A DNA stretch of 64,000 nt from Roseateles puraquae (GCF_002205845.1 NZ_NISI01000010.1:1-64000), one strand, 5' to 3'; shown: positions 1 through 9,800, numbered from the stretch's first letter. Numbers and translations: made by a program. Notes: generated by a model from the sequence alone, not told the origin.

Positions 1-74
1 GCTACAACTGGCATCGGCCACACTCCGCACTCAACCGCCAGCCGCCCATGAGCCGTATCCCGGCCATGAACAAC

Positions 75-428
75 CTACTGGAACTCAACAGCTAGGCACG
101 GAGAGGGCGAAGCAGTCGCCGCCGCCTGAGCAGGCATTTCTGGCGGCAGTTGCGGCAGCGTCAGGTTGACAAGCCCAAGCAGAGCCGGTGCACAGGAACT
201 GGCATCACTCGCCAAGTGCTGGGCCGACGCGACGGATCGGTCTTCATGTACGCCGTCCTCATCCTGATCGTGGCTATCGTGATGGTGAGCTTCGCCCTCG
301 AAGTGCATCACCGCATGCTTCTGCTCACCAGCATCCGCCATCACGACGGCAATGCCAGCATGGGCCAGCGACTGCAAGCACATGCAAAGCATCAGGGCGA
401 ATGTCGTCAGACTGCGGCACACAACCAA
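75..428 (-). CDS. Small secreted histidine-rich protein, family unknown
   Basis: I do not recognise a family for this 117-residue product. Residues 1-24 read as a Sec signal peptide with an AHA-type cleavage site. The exported part carries an acidic histidine cluster (residues 46-59, EAHHHDSHDQDEDG) able in principle to bind divalent metal, and two cysteines at 79 and 111. The frame opens with TTG; an in-frame ATG at residue 13 (position 392) would give a shorter signal peptide. It is transcribed away from the czc genes, so it could be a periplasmic metal-binding accessory, but only location and histidine content support that. It lacks the CxxCHF motif of the CzcI-like proteins nearby. Confidence 0.6.
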   Translation of the reverse strand: MVVCRSLTTFALMLCMCLQSLAHAGIAVVMADAGEQKHAVMHFEGEAHHHDSHDQDEDGVHEDRSVASAQHLASDASSCAPALLGLVNLTLPQLPPEMPAQAAATASPSPCLAVEFQ

Positions 429-887
429 ATTTTACTCGTTGAGGGGCGGACAACAAAGTTTCGAACTCGGGGAGGCCCCATCCCAGTCATTACCATTCGC
501 AGGTGGCCTCGCCGCTGGCTCGCAAGTCCAGCGACTCGACCGCCAGCCACACAGCTTCGACGCGGATCACCGCAACAACCCGCGAGACACTCCGCAAACC
601 TGACGCCGCTCTGACCGGCCAGGTGACCGTGATCGATGCTGGCCGGCGCCTAAGTTCGACTCGCGCATCAGGCGCCCGTACGGTGAGATCGGGCGGCGCA
701 GGAAGCGAGAGCGCGATGAACTCGCGTATCTAGGCGAGTCCGGTCAACTGCCTCCATCGGTTAGCGACATTGGCACTGATGTCGTGGCACGGTTGGGCCT
801 AGCCCACCGAATTTTCCGTAGGTAGCCGGAACAACTACTGCGCGCCGCGAACTTCCCCTTTTTGAGCGAGCTGGATAGACTGAGGCT
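429..887. other. Non-coding gap between divergent small secreted proteins
   Basis: About 460 bases with no frame that resembles a protein I recognise. It separates the minus-strand histidine-rich gene from the first czcI-like gene and should hold both promoters. A short inverted repeat (TGGGC-CTA-GCCCA) lies near 794-808, upstream of czcI. No convincing sigma-70 hexamer pair was found. Confidence 0.4.
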
Positions 888-1238
888 GTGCGACGCATCT
901 TCATGTACGTGCTGTTGATCGTGGGGCTGCTGCAGTTCAACTGGGCAGCTGCAGCCGCGTATTGCGCGCACGAAACTGGTGCTGCAGCCGAGCACTTTGG
1001 CCATCACGAGCACAAGCACTCGACGTCTGATCAGGCGAAGCCCGCCAAGGAGTCCAAGGCAACGAACCTCGCTCATGCGGACTGCGAGATGTGCCATTTC
1101 GGTTCCAGCGCGCCCAGCTTCGAGGTGCTGATTGCGTTGAGCAATCCCTCGAGCCAGACCGTGCTCGCAGAGCCGATGGAACACGCTTCCCACATCCCCT
1201 CGTTGCCAGACCGGCCAGATAGATCGCGCCTCGCCTGA
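888..1238 (+). CDS. czcI: CzcI-like small secreted metal-resistance protein (copy 1)
   Basis: A 116-residue member of the CzcI group, small secreted proteins of czc loci with a proposed role in controlling or assisting efflux. It has a hydrophobic leader (about residues 4-24), YCAHE after it, a histidine run HFGHHEHKH, and the DCEMCHF motif that matches DCGYCHF and DCISCHF in the two copies downstream. The C-terminal RPNW motif of the other copies is degenerate here (RPDR). Start is GTG; the next in-frame start is ATG at 903. It precedes a zinc-ribbon protein and a lipoprotein, not a pump gene. Family by motif resemblance; exact role unknown. Confidence 0.7.
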   Translation: MRRIFMYVLLIVGLLQFNWAAAAAYCAHETGAAAEHFGHHEHKHSTSDQAKPAKESKATNLAHADCEMCHFGSSAPSFEVLIALSNPSSQTVLAEPMEHASHIPSLPDRPDRSRLA

Positions 1239-1415
1239 TCCGGCGAGAAGCGCGCTACTGCTTTCCCAAGCTCCGTTCGACGCCTCGTCGGAAACCTTGT
1301 CGGCACCTGCCACGAGGAACCGATGCGACCACCTTTGATCGCACGAACCTCTCCCAGCAGGCTGCCATCGCAGTCAACTGACGCGGCAACGTCGCGCAGC
1401 ATCTAGGAGATAGAC

Positions 1416-1757
1416 ATGGGATTTTGGGAACGCATCGCGCGTGGCGTCATGAGCGGACACGGTAGTGGCGGTCATCACGGCGGGTCTCGCTCGCACGGGT
1501 CCGGCCACGGCGGCTACAACAAGCACGGTGGTCACGGTGGCGGTGGCTACTACCCCTCGGCACCGACGCCAACACAGACGAGCCCTGGTGGCATTTCTGG
1601 CCTGACGTGCGCGAAGTGCAGCCAGCCCGGGGCGCCAGGTGCGCGCTTTTGTGGTGGATGTGGCGGTCCCCTCGTGGCGGCCAGCTGCGAGGGCTGTGGA
1701 GCTGTACTCCTGCCCGGCGCTCGGTTCTGCAGCCAGTGTGGCAAACCGGGTGCGTGA
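1416..1757 (+). CDS. Gly/His-rich double zinc-ribbon protein
   Basis: A 113-residue protein with two halves. Residues about 14-47 are almost only Gly, His, Ser and Tyr and would be disordered and metal-attracting. Residues about 64-110 hold two zinc-ribbon knuckle pairs: CAKC with CGGC, and CEGC with CSQC, each second pair preceded by the same GARFC stretch. This architecture is common in small cytoplasmic zinc-ribbon proteins. No signal peptide is visible. An AGGAGA ribosome site at 1405-1410 fixes the ATG start. The stop lies two bases before the next start, so the genes are probably co-translated. Inside a zinc/cobalt efflux locus, zinc buffering or sensing is plausible but is inference. 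Confidence 0.65.
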   Translation: MGFWERIARGVMSGHGSGGHHGGSRSHGSGHGGYNKHGGHGGGGYYPSAPTPTQTSPGGISGLTCAKCSQPGAPGARFCGGCGGPLVAASCEGCGAVLLPGARFCSQCGKPGA

Positions 1758-1759
1758 TC

Positions 1760-2296
1760 ATGGACAGGCGCAGCGTCATCGTGTCCTCCGCAGCGTTGGG
1801 CAGCCTGGTGCTGTCGGGTTGCGCGAGCACTTCTCGCACTCCTCCGAACGATCGCCATTGCTACTGGGCGAGAACGCGGAGCAGATCCAAGCCGACCTGC
1901 ACGGCTGGGCCGATCCCGGACCTCGCAGCCGACGAGAGGGCCAAACGGTTTGAGCCGGTGCCAGGCCGGCTGGTGATCTATGTGGTCCGGCACCGCTGGG
2001 GCGACACCGTGAACATGGTCCGAGTGGGAATGATGGGTGGCGCCCTGGTGTCCACGACCCCGGCATCCATGGTGCGGTTGGTGGTCCCGCCAGGCGGGCA
2101 TCGGTTGGTGTTCGAATGGGCCAAGGGGCAGGGCAGTTTGGATGTCCGCGGCGAAGCCGGGCAGGTGCTCTTCGTGGAACTTGTGGGCAGCCTCTGGTTC
2201 TGGAACGAGTACTACCGGTTCGAAACAGGGGAGTCGTCCTTGCGCGACCGCGCATTGAAGTGCCGGTTAGTGGCTGATGTGGATGGGAAGGGATGA
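1760..2296 (+). CDS. DUF2846-like lipoprotein
   Basis: A 178-residue lipoprotein. The ATG at 1760 begins a leader with a twin-Arg start (MDRRS), a hydrophobic core and lipobox LSGC (Cys21). The middle resembles DUF2846 proteins: a PGRLVIYVVR strand, a polar stretch, then a VPPGGHRLVF segment. The function of that family is not known. The same frame remains open upstream to 1607, but that part overlaps the zinc-ribbon gene and has no signal character. The stop overlaps the next gene as ATGA, so the two are translationally coupled. The stretch around residues 25-45 is oddly Arg/Cys-rich and may reflect local frame wear. Confidence 0.6.
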   Translation: MDRRSVIVSSAALGSLVLSGCASTSRTPPNDRHCYWARTRSRSKPTCTAGPIPDLAADERAKRFEPVPGRLVIYVVRHRWGDTVNMVRVGMMGGALVSTTPASMVRLVVPPGGHRLVFEWAKGQGSLDVRGEAGQVLFVELVGSLWFWNEYYRFETGESSLRDRALKCRLVADVDGKG

Positions 2297-2688
2297 TGGC
2301 CGTACGACAGACCGACGGGCTTGAGGAGGCGCCAGCGCCTCTCCCACCAGAGTCAGCTGCGGCGCACTTTGAGGCGATCGCGAAAGGCATCAACGACGTC
2401 GACGTCGTCATCCAGGGGCTGATAGGCCGGATCCGGCCAGCCAAACCTTGGCAGCGCCAGTTGCTGCAGCAGTTGCGGACGGCGGATCGGCATGTCGAGA
2501 TCCTGCGGTTGGCCATTTCGCTGGACAGGAGTGCCGAAGAGATCCTTGAAGCGGCGAAGGCGTTGAAGCAGGGCCTGCAGCTCACCAATATGCAGATCGT
2601 CGGCGGGCGCGCGGACGGCTTCACTCGCAACGCCTTGCTCGTGGCGTTCCGCAACGCGACGCTGGTCACCGAGATGCTCTCTCCCTGA
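2293..2688 (+). CDS. Hypothetical helical cytoplasmic protein
   Basis: A 131-residue product with no recognised domain. No signal peptide or membrane segment is seen. From residue 25 on it looks helical and amphipathic, with charged and leucine-rich stretches (KPWQRQLLQQLRTADRHVEI region, residues 51-70). It starts inside the stop of the upstream lipoprotein gene (ATGA overlap), so both come from one transcript. A second ATG follows directly; either could be the start. It ends about 230 bases before czcE, with a CopR/CzcR-type palindrome in between. Confidence 0.5.
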   Translation: MMAVRQTDGLEEAPAPLPPESAAAHFEAIAKGINDVDVVIQGLIGRIRPAKPWQRQLLQQLRTADRHVEILRLAISLDRSAEEILEAAKALKQGLQLTNMQIVGGRADGFTRNALLVAFRNATLVTEMLSP

Positions 2689-2800
2689 CTGGCTACTGTG
2701 AAAGTTCAGTTGCGCGGATGGCTGCCTGCATATGTGTCAGGCGCCGTTCGTTCTGAAAGGTTCGCCGGTCGCCTAGACGGCGGCTTCGAACGGCGCAACA

Positions 2801-2815
2801 TGACAAATTTGTAAT
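2801..2815 (+). promoter_or_regulatory. CopR/CzcR-type response-regulator box upstream of czcE
   Basis: TGACAAATTTGTAAT contains the perfect palindrome ACAAATTTGT (2803-2812). It matches the general shape of boxes bound by the CopR/CusR/IrlR group of OmpR-family regulators, to which CzcR belongs. It lies 108 bases before czcE. No other clear copy was found in the locus by eye. Confidence 0.5.
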
Positions 2816-2922
2816 GGTCTCAGCAGGGGTCTCGTCGGTGGCGGATTTCTACAGTCTTCCTCGTGGTGAACGTTTTCAGGCGGCTCGGTTGAGCGCCACG
2901 GGCACCGAACAAGGAGTACCTC

Positions 2923-3267
2923 ATGAACCGCAACCTGTCTGCTACCGCCCTGATCGCCAGTCTGTTCGTCGGCATGACCGCGCAGGCAACGCCGCAGCGC
3001 AACGATGCCATGCTGAATGGCAAGTCGGTGCATGGCGAGGCGGTGGCTGCGCCTCAGAACGCCCGTATCGTGAACCTCGATGCTGGGAAGTCCGTGAACG
3101 TGAAGTGCGGCGAGGTGATTACGTTCCAGAAGGCGGGCAAGTCTTTCAGCTGGAAGTTCGATTCCGCCCAGCACCGCGCGGTGGATGTGCGCACGATCGC
3201 CCCCGCAGGTTTCGCTGACAAGCCGCTGATGGTCTATGTCTCTCGCAGCGAATGGGAAGGCGCCTGA
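2923..3267 (+). CDS. czcE: CzcE-family periplasmic heavy-metal resistance protein
   Basis: A 114-residue exported protein. Residues 1-22 form a signal peptide ending AQA. The mature part matches the CzcE pattern: a strand with GKSVNVKCGEVITF, then SFSWKFDS, then an IAPAGF turn and a final VYVSRSEW strand. Cupriavidus CzcE is a periplasmic copper-binding protein that changes fold on metal binding and is tied to the CzcRS sensory system. Histidines at the junction and in the core (for example SVHGE, QHRA) are possible ligands. An AAGGAG site lies just upstream of the ATG. The upstream CopR/CzcR-type box suggests regulation by the czcRS pair encoded further on. Confidence 0.75.
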   Translation: MNRNLSATALIASLFVGMTAQATPQRNDAMLNGKSVHGEAVAAPQNARIVNLDAGKSVNVKCGEVITFQKAGKSFSWKFDSAQHRAVDVRTIAPAGFADKPLMVYVSRSEWEGA

Positions 3268-3402
3268 CCCTTGGCACAAGCGATCCGCGGCCTCCCGGCT
3301 GCGGATCTGTAAGCCAAAGTCACTGCGGTCTGCGAACGATTTCACTCAGTTGGACCGCAACGAGTCACCCTGACTTCACGCATTCAAGACACAATTCGGC
3401 CC

Positions 3403-3783
3403 ATGAGTCGCTGGCTGACCATCTTTTTGCTGTTTGTGCTGCCCGTCCAGTTCGCCTGGTCGGCAGCGGCAGCCTATTGCCAGCACGAGGACGCTCCGGC
3501 CAAGACGCACATCGGGCATCACGTCCATGAGCACAAGGCCGGCAACGACACCGGCTCCAAGGCGTCTGGTCAGCACTTGGGTGAGTCTTCGTCGGCCAAG
3601 GCCGGCAAACTGCTCGGCGACAACGATTGCGGCTACTGCCACTTCAGCGTTGTGAAGCCGATGGTGTCCGAGGCGGTGAAGTTGGACAGCACCGCCACCT
3701 TCTCTCTCCACGCTGCGTCGAAGAAGACGTTCAGTTCGCGCGGGCCTGACCTGCTGGAACGCCCCAACTGGCGCATCGCCTGA
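3403..3783 (+). CDS. czcI: CzcI-like small secreted metal-resistance protein (copy 2), before czcCBA
   Basis: A 126-residue CzcI homologue in the classical place, directly before czcCBA. It has an N-terminal hydrophobic leader (residues about 5-22), YCQHE, the histidine motif HIGHHVHEH, then DCGYCHF and the C-terminal ERPNWRIA. In Cupriavidus metallidurans czcI precedes czcC and is reported to affect czc expression; that is family knowledge. The conserved cysteine pair beside histidine suggests metal or redox binding in the periplasm. It is the most complete of the three copies in this window. Confidence 0.75.
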   Translation: MSRWLTIFLLFVLPVQFAWSAAAAYCQHEDAPAKTHIGHHVHEHKAGNDTGSKASGQHLGESSSAKAGKLLGDNDCGYCHFSVVKPMVSEAVKLDSTATFSLHAASKKTFSSRGPDLLERPNWRIA

Positions 3784-3862
3784 TCGGCGAGCGCAGTTCC
3801 GTCTCTACTTTCTTTCTCTCATGCGGCCCTGACCGCAACACTGCTCTCGCCGAAACCCTCGC

Positions 3863-3876
3863 GTTGTTTCAACAAC
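3863..3876 (+). promoter_or_regulatory. Palindrome just upstream of the czcC ribosome site
   Basis: GTTGTTTCAACAAC is an inverted repeat with 6-base arms and a 2-base centre. It ends 13 bases before the czcC start and abuts its GGAG ribosome site. It could be an operator or a small structure that tunes czcC translation. No family match is claimed. Confidence 0.3.
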
Positions 3877-3889
3877 CCTGGAGCTTTCG

Positions 3890-5179
3890 ATGCGCAGAAC
3901 CTTCGTGCCGCTGGCGTGTGCGGCACTCATTTCCTCCCTTGCTCAGGCCCAATCGCCTGCGCCTTCGGCCACTACTCGTCCTGACGTCAACGTCGCGGCG
4001 TCGGCGGCCATCACCCCCCAAACCGCATCGCTGACGCTCAGCGCGGCGGTCGACACGGCGCTGGCGCAAAACCCGCAGCTCCGTGCAGCCGCGGCCGAGC
4101 TGGATGCCAATGACGGCGCCTTGCGGCAGGCTGGCCTCATCCCGAATCCCGTGCTGGGTGTCGATCAGGAAGACCTCAAATCCGGCACCCGTACAACGAC
4201 CGTGCAGCTCGCCCAAACGCTCGAGATGGGCGGCAAGCGCGCTGCCCGTGTCGAGTTGGCCCAGCGTGGCAAGGACATCGCCGCACTGGACCTTGTGGCG
4301 CGGCGCGCCGACATTCGCGCCAGTGCCATCCAGGCGTTCTTTGACGCGCTGACGGCTCAGGAGCGCGTCAAGGTGGTCGAGGAGTCCCTGCGTATCGCCA
4401 ACAGCGGCGTGGACGCTGCCGTGCGCCGCGTAACGGCAGGCAAGGTCTCGCCGACCGAAGAGACGCGCGCCCGTGTCGCCGCCTCGACGGCACGAATCGA
4501 CCTGCGCCAAGCCCAGGCTGAACTCTCGGCGTCACTACGGGCCCTGTCGGCCGTGATGGGCGTTGCTGAGGGCACGGTCCAGCGTCTGGACGGCAACGTT
4601 GAAGTGCTGCCCGTTGCGCCCTCCGCGCCAGACATCATGGCCCGTCTGCCGGACGCGCCGGCCATTCGCCGCGCCCAGCTGGAAGTCCAGCGAGCCGATG
4701 CCGGCTATAGCGTGGCACGTGCCAAGGGCGTGCCTGACGTGACTGTCGGCGTGGGCGCGCGTCGAGACCAGACCGTGGGGCGTACCCAGGCTGTTCTGAG
4801 CGTCTCGGTGCCGCTGCCGTTCTTCGATCGCAACCAGGGTGGTCAGTTGGAGGCCCTGCGCCGGCGCGATGCCGCACAGGCGACGGCCCAGGCTGAAGAG
4901 CTGCGTCTGCGCTCTGAGGTGTTGCAGATGGCCGACCTGCTGCAGGCACGCAAGGATGAAGTGGAAGCTCTGCGCCGCGAGGTGCTGCCCGGTGCGCAAA
5001 CCGCGTACGAGGCGGCCAAGACCGGCTTCGAGCTGGGCAAGTTCAGCTTCTTGGATGCCCTCGACGCCCAGCGCACCTGGCTCCAGGTCCGCAGCCAGTA
5101 CTACACGGCGGTGGCGCAGGTCCATCGCACGGCTGCAGAGATCGACCGCCAGCTCGGCACCACGACAGATCGCCCGTAA
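3890..5179 (+). CDS. czcC: CzcC outer membrane factor of the Czc efflux pump
   Basis: A 429-residue TolC-like outer membrane protein, the exit duct of the CzcCBA complex that exports Co, Zn and Cd across both membranes. Residues 1-20 are a signal peptide ending AQA. Two outer-membrane-efflux repeats follow: the first begins with a SAAVDTALAQNPQLRA helix (about 51-66), the second around residue 260 (APAIRRAQLEVQRAD). Length is usual for CzcC. A 106-base gap with a palindrome separates it from czcI, and it is followed after 26 bases by czcB in the standard C-B-A order. Confidence 0.93.
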   Translation: MRRTFVPLACAALISSLAQAQSPAPSATTRPDVNVAASAAITPQTASLTLSAAVDTALAQNPQLRAAAAELDANDGALRQAGLIPNPVLGVDQEDLKSGTRTTTVQLAQTLEMGGKRAARVELAQRGKDIAALDLVARRADIRASAIQAFFDALTAQERVKVVEESLRIANSGVDAAVRRVTAGKVSPTEETRARVAASTARIDLRQAQAELSASLRALSAVMGVAEGTVQRLDGNVEVLPVAPSAPDIMARLPDAPAIRRAQLEVQRADAGYSVARAKGVPDVTVGVGARRDQTVGRTQAVLSVSVPLPFFDRNQGGQLEALRRRDAAQATAQAEELRLRSEVLQMADLLQARKDEVEALRREVLPGAQTAYEAAKTGFELGKFSFLDALDAQRTWLQVRSQYYTAVAQVHRTAAEIDRQLGTTTDRP

Positions 5180-5205
5180 CGGGCAACCAACTCAAGAGAT
5201 CGACG

Positions 5206-6819
5206 ATGTACAACAAGCAAAGCACGCTGGAGCGCCTGCGTGGCGCCGTGGGCAAGAAGCAACTGATCGCCATCGCCGCAGTCATCGCACTGGGTGCGGT
5301 GGGCACCGTGTCCATCCTGCGCATGGGTTCCAGCGCACCTGCAGCCGAGGAAGAGCATGGCCACGGTCATGACGAAGCCAAGGGCCATGGAGACGAGGAA
5401 CACCACGGCGAAGCCAAGGGCGCGAAGGGTCACAGCGACGCTGAGGGCCACGGTGACGGTGAGCACCATGAGGAAGCCAAGAAGGGCGCCAACGGCGGCG
5501 ACGTCCTTGGACAGCAAAAGGGTGTGACCGTCGAGATGCTTCTGGCTGACCAGGGTGGCTCGCCACGCATCAAGGTGTGGCTGACGAAGGACGGCAAGCC
5601 CCTGCAACTGGCCGCTGCTCAGGTGGCCGTGCAGCTGCAGCGCCCCGGCCGCGACGCAGAGAAGGTCGCTTTCGCCCTGGACGGCGGCGTGCTGGTGAGC
5701 TCCCAGGTCGTGAGTGAGCCGCACCTTTTCAAGGGCACCGTCGACGTCCAGACGGGCGGCGGGCTGCTGCAGTTCCCATTCGAGAAGGACGAGGGCGCTG
5801 TGACGATGACAGCCGAGCAGATCAAGGCGGCTGGCATCAGCATCGAGACGTCGGGTGCGGCCACGATCCGTTCCGCGCTGCAGTTGCCCGGCGAGATCGG
5901 CTTCAACGAAGACCGCACGGCCCACGTGGTGCCGCGAGTTGGCGGTGTCGTCGAGTCGGTGCCCGTGGCCCTGGGTCAGCAGGTCGTGAAGGGGCAGGTC
6001 CTGGCCGTCATCAGCAGCTCGAGCGTGTCCGACCAGCGCGCCGAACTGCAGGCCACCCAAAAGCGTTTGCAACTTGCACGCACGACGTACGAGCGCGAGA
6101 AGCAGCTGTTCGAACAGCGAATCTCGCCGCAGCAGGATGTGCAGCAGGCCGAGCAGGCCATGCGCGAGGCAGAGATCGCCGTGGCCAATGCCCGCCAGAA
6201 GCTGCAGGCCATCGGCGCCACTTCTGACTCTTCGTCGCTGAACCGGTTCGAGCTGCGTGCGCCGTTCAACGGCATCGTCGTCGAGAAGCACATCGCCCTG
6301 GGCGAGCAGGTGCGTGAGGACGCCAACGTGTTCACCATCTCGGACCTGAAGTCGGTCTGGGCGCAGGTGAACGTGCCCGCGCGTGATTTGCCGCAGGTCC
6401 GTATCGGCGAGAGCGTGGTCATCCGCACCACGGCCTTCGAGCAGAAGGCCGTGGGCAAGGTCGCCTACGTGGGCGCCCTGATTGGTGAGCAGACCCGCAC
6501 AGCGCAGGCGCGGGTGGTGGTCGACAACCCGAACATGGCCTGGCGTCCCGGCCTCTTCGTCAACGTCGAGGTCTCGTCTGACGAGTCTCAGGTGCCCGTG
6601 TCGGTAACGGCGGACGCCATCCAGACGATGGAAGGCAAGTCGATCGTCTTCGTCCGCACGTCGAGCGGCTTCGCGCCGGTGTCAGTCGAGCTGGGCCGCA
6701 GTGACGGCAAGCGTACCGAGGTCACCTCCGGGCTGAAGGCGGGTGCGCAATACGCGACGTCCGGCAGCTTTGTCATCAAGTCTGAAGCCGGCAAGGCCTC
6801 GGCCAGCCACGCGCACTGA
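5206..6819 (+). CDS. czcB: CzcB periplasmic adaptor with His-rich N-terminus
   Basis: A 537-residue membrane-fusion protein linking CzcA to CzcC. Residues about 19-40 form a membrane anchor or uncleaved signal. Residues 50-95 are a string of HGHGHDEAKGHGDEEHH-type repeats, a histidine/acid-rich zinc-binding arm typical of CzcB. A barrel-sandwich/lipoyl half begins near residue 240 (VPRVGGVVESVPVALGQQV), a helical hairpin covers about 270-335, and the beta-barrel and membrane-proximal domains follow. C-terminal HAH ends the protein. Located between czcC and czcA with short spacers, in one operon. Confidence 0.93.
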   Translation: MYNKQSTLERLRGAVGKKQLIAIAAVIALGAVGTVSILRMGSSAPAAEEEHGHGHDEAKGHGDEEHHGEAKGAKGHSDAEGHGDGEHHEEAKKGANGGDVLGQQKGVTVEMLLADQGGSPRIKVWLTKDGKPLQLAAAQVAVQLQRPGRDAEKVAFALDGGVLVSSQVVSEPHLFKGTVDVQTGGGLLQFPFEKDEGAVTMTAEQIKAAGISIETSGAATIRSALQLPGEIGFNEDRTAHVVPRVGGVVESVPVALGQQVVKGQVLAVISSSSVSDQRAELQATQKRLQLARTTYEREKQLFEQRISPQQDVQQAEQAMREAEIAVANARQKLQAIGATSDSSSLNRFELRAPFNGIVVEKHIALGEQVREDANVFTISDLKSVWAQVNVPARDLPQVRIGESVVIRTTAFEQKAVGKVAYVGALIGEQTRTAQARVVVDNPNMAWRPGLFVNVEVSSDESQVPVSVTADAIQTMEGKSIVFVRTSSGFAPVSVELGRSDGKRTEVTSGLKAGAQYATSGSFVIKSEAGKASASHAH

Positions 6820-6832
6820 AAGAGGCGTCGAC

Positions 6833-9800
6833 ATGTTTGAACGCATCATCCGATTCGCCATCGAACACCGATGGCTTGTGATTTTGGCCGTGCTGGGCAT
6901 GGCCGCGTTGGGTGTCTTCAGCTACCAGAAGCTGCCCATTGACGCGGTGCCCGACATCACCAACGTCCAGGTCCAGATCAACACCAAGGCTCCTGGCTAT
7001 TCGCCGCTCGAAACCGAGCAGCGAGTGACCTATCCCATCGAGACCGTCATGGCCGGCTTGCCCGGCCTTGAGCAGACCCGTTCACTGTCGCGCTACGGTC
7101 TGTCGCAGGTGACGGTCATCTTTAAGGACGGCACCGACATCTACTTCGCCCGCCAGCTGGTCAACGAGCGCATCCAGAGTGCGCGTGGCCAGATGCCGGC
7201 TGGCGTGGAGCCAAACATTGGTCCGATCTCCACCGGCCTCGGTGAGATCTACCTCTGGACGGTCGAGTCGCAGCCAGGCGCGAAGAAGCCCAACGGCGAG
7301 CCCTACACGGCCACCGACCTGCGCGAGATCCAGGACTGGGTCATCAAGCCGCAGCTGCGCAACGTGACCGGTGTGACCGAGATCAACACCATCGGCGGCT
7401 ATGCCAAGGAGTACCACGTCTCGCCGGATCCGAGCCGCCTGGCTTCCTACGGCATCACGCTGGCTGACGTCGTCAACGCCCTGGAGCGCAACAACGCCAA
7501 CGTGGGCGCGGGCTACATCGAGCGCCGCGGCGAGCAGTACCTGATCCGCGCGCCGGGCCAAGTCAAGTCCATCGCCGACATCGGCAACATCGTGCTGCGC
7601 AACGAAGGCAGCGTGCCGGTTCGCATCAAGGACGTGGCCAACGTCGAGCTGGGACGCGAGCTGCGGACCGGTGCTGCGACCGACAACGGCAAGGAAGTGG
7701 TGCTTGGCACCGTGTTCATGCTGATCGGCGAGAACAGCCGCACCGTCTCCCAGGCCGTCGACAAGAAGATGGAGGAGATCAACAAGAACCTGCCGGCCGG
7801 CGTCCATGCCGTGACGGTCTACGACCGCACCACGCTGGTCGACAAGGCCATCGGCACCGTCAAGAAGAACCTGCTGGAAGGCGCGATCCTCGTGATCGTC
7901 ATCCTTTTCCTGTTCCTGGGCAACATCCGCGCAGCCGTGCTGACGGCGATGGTGATCCCACTGTCGATGCTCTTCACGTTCACGGGCATGGTGAACCAGA
8001 AAGTCAGCGCCAACCTGATGAGTCTCGGAGCGTTGGACTTCGGGATCATCATCGACGGCGCGGTCGTGATCGTCGAGAACTGTGTGCGACGCCTGGCGCA
8101 TGCGCAGGAGCACAAGGGCAGACCGTTGACTAGGTCCGAGCGGTTCCATGAGGTGTTCCTCGCCTCGCAGGAAGCACGTCGTCCGCTGCTTTTCGGGCAA
8201 CTGATCATCATGATCGTCTACCTGCCGATCTTTGCGCTGGCTGGTGTCGAAGGGAAGATGTTCCACCCGATGGCCTTCACGGTCGTGATCGCTCTGGTGG
8301 GCGCAATGATCCTGTCGATGACCTTCGTGCCGGCAGCCGTTGCGCTGTTCATCGGCGAGAAGGTTGCCGAGAAGGAGAACTTCCTGATGGGTTGGGCCCG
8401 TCGCGCCTATGAGCCTGCGCTCAAGCGCGTGATGAACGCCCAGCCGCTGGTCATCACCTTTGCACTCGTCACGGTGTTCCTGTCGGGGCTGCTCGCCACC
8501 CGCATGGGCAGCGAGTTCGTGCCGAGCCTCAATGAGGGCGACTTCTCCATCCAGACCTTGCGGATCCCGGGCACGAGCCTGACGCAGTCGGTAGCGATGC
8601 AGCAGCAACTCGAAGCGACGCTGAAGGCGAAGTTCCCCGAGATCGAACGGACCTTCGCGCGCACCGGCACGGCTGAGATCGCGTCGGACCCGATGCCGCC
8701 GAACATCTCTGACGCCTACGTGATGCTGAAGCCGCAGTCCGAGTGGCCCGAACCCCGCAAGACGCGTGACGAACTGCTGGCCGCGATCAAGGCCGAAGTC
8801 GAGAAGATGCCGGGTCAGAACTACGAGTTCTCGCAGCCTATCCAGTTGCGGTTCAACGAGCTGATCTCCGGCGTGCGCTCCGACGTGGCCGTCAAGGTCT
8901 TCGGCGACGACATGGAGGTGATGGACGGGGCAGCCCAGAAGATCGCCGCGGTGCTCAAGGGCATCTCGGGCTCCACGGAAGTCAACATCGAACAGACATC
9001 GGGCCTTCCGATGCTGAGCGTGCAGATCGATCGCGAGAAGACGGCGCGCTACGGCCTGAACGTTCAGGACGTCCAGGACACGCTGGCCACCGCCGTTGGC
9101 GGCAAGGAAGGCGGCACGATGTTCGAAGGTGACCGTCGCTTTGACATCATCGTGCGCGTGCCCGAGTCTGTCCGCACGGACCTGGAGGCGATCAAGCGCC
9201 TGCCGGTGCCGCTGCCTGGCAGTGCTGATGGCAAGGGTGCACGTCGCTTCATCCCGCTGAGCGAAGTGGCTGACCTCTCCCTGGCCCCTGGTCCCAACCA
9301 GGTCAGCCGCGAGAACGGCAAGCGCCGCGTGGTGGTCAGCGCCAACGTTCGTGGTCGCGACATCGGCACCTTCGTCGCAGAGGCTGAAGCCGCGATCCAG
9401 CAACAGGTCAAGCTGCCCACGGGCTACTGGATGGTCTGGGGCGGCCAGTTCGAGAACTTGCAGTCCGCCACGCAGCGTCTGAAGGTCGTCGTGCCGGTGT
9501 CCCTGCTGCTGGTGTTCACGTTGCTTTTCGTGATGTTCGGCAACGCCAAGGACGGCATGCTGGTGTTTACCGGCATTCCATTCGCGTTGACCGGCGGCAT
9601 CGTGGCGCTGTGGCTGCGGGACATCCCGATGTCCATTTCTGCGGCGGTCGGCTTCATCGCGCTGTCGGGCGTGGCGGTGCTCAATGGCCTCGTGATGATC
9701 TCGTTCATCAGAAGTCTGCGGGAGTCGGGCAAGAGTCTCGACCAGGCCATCTTCGAAGGCGCGGTCACCCGTCTGCGTCCGGTCCTGATGACCGCGCTGG

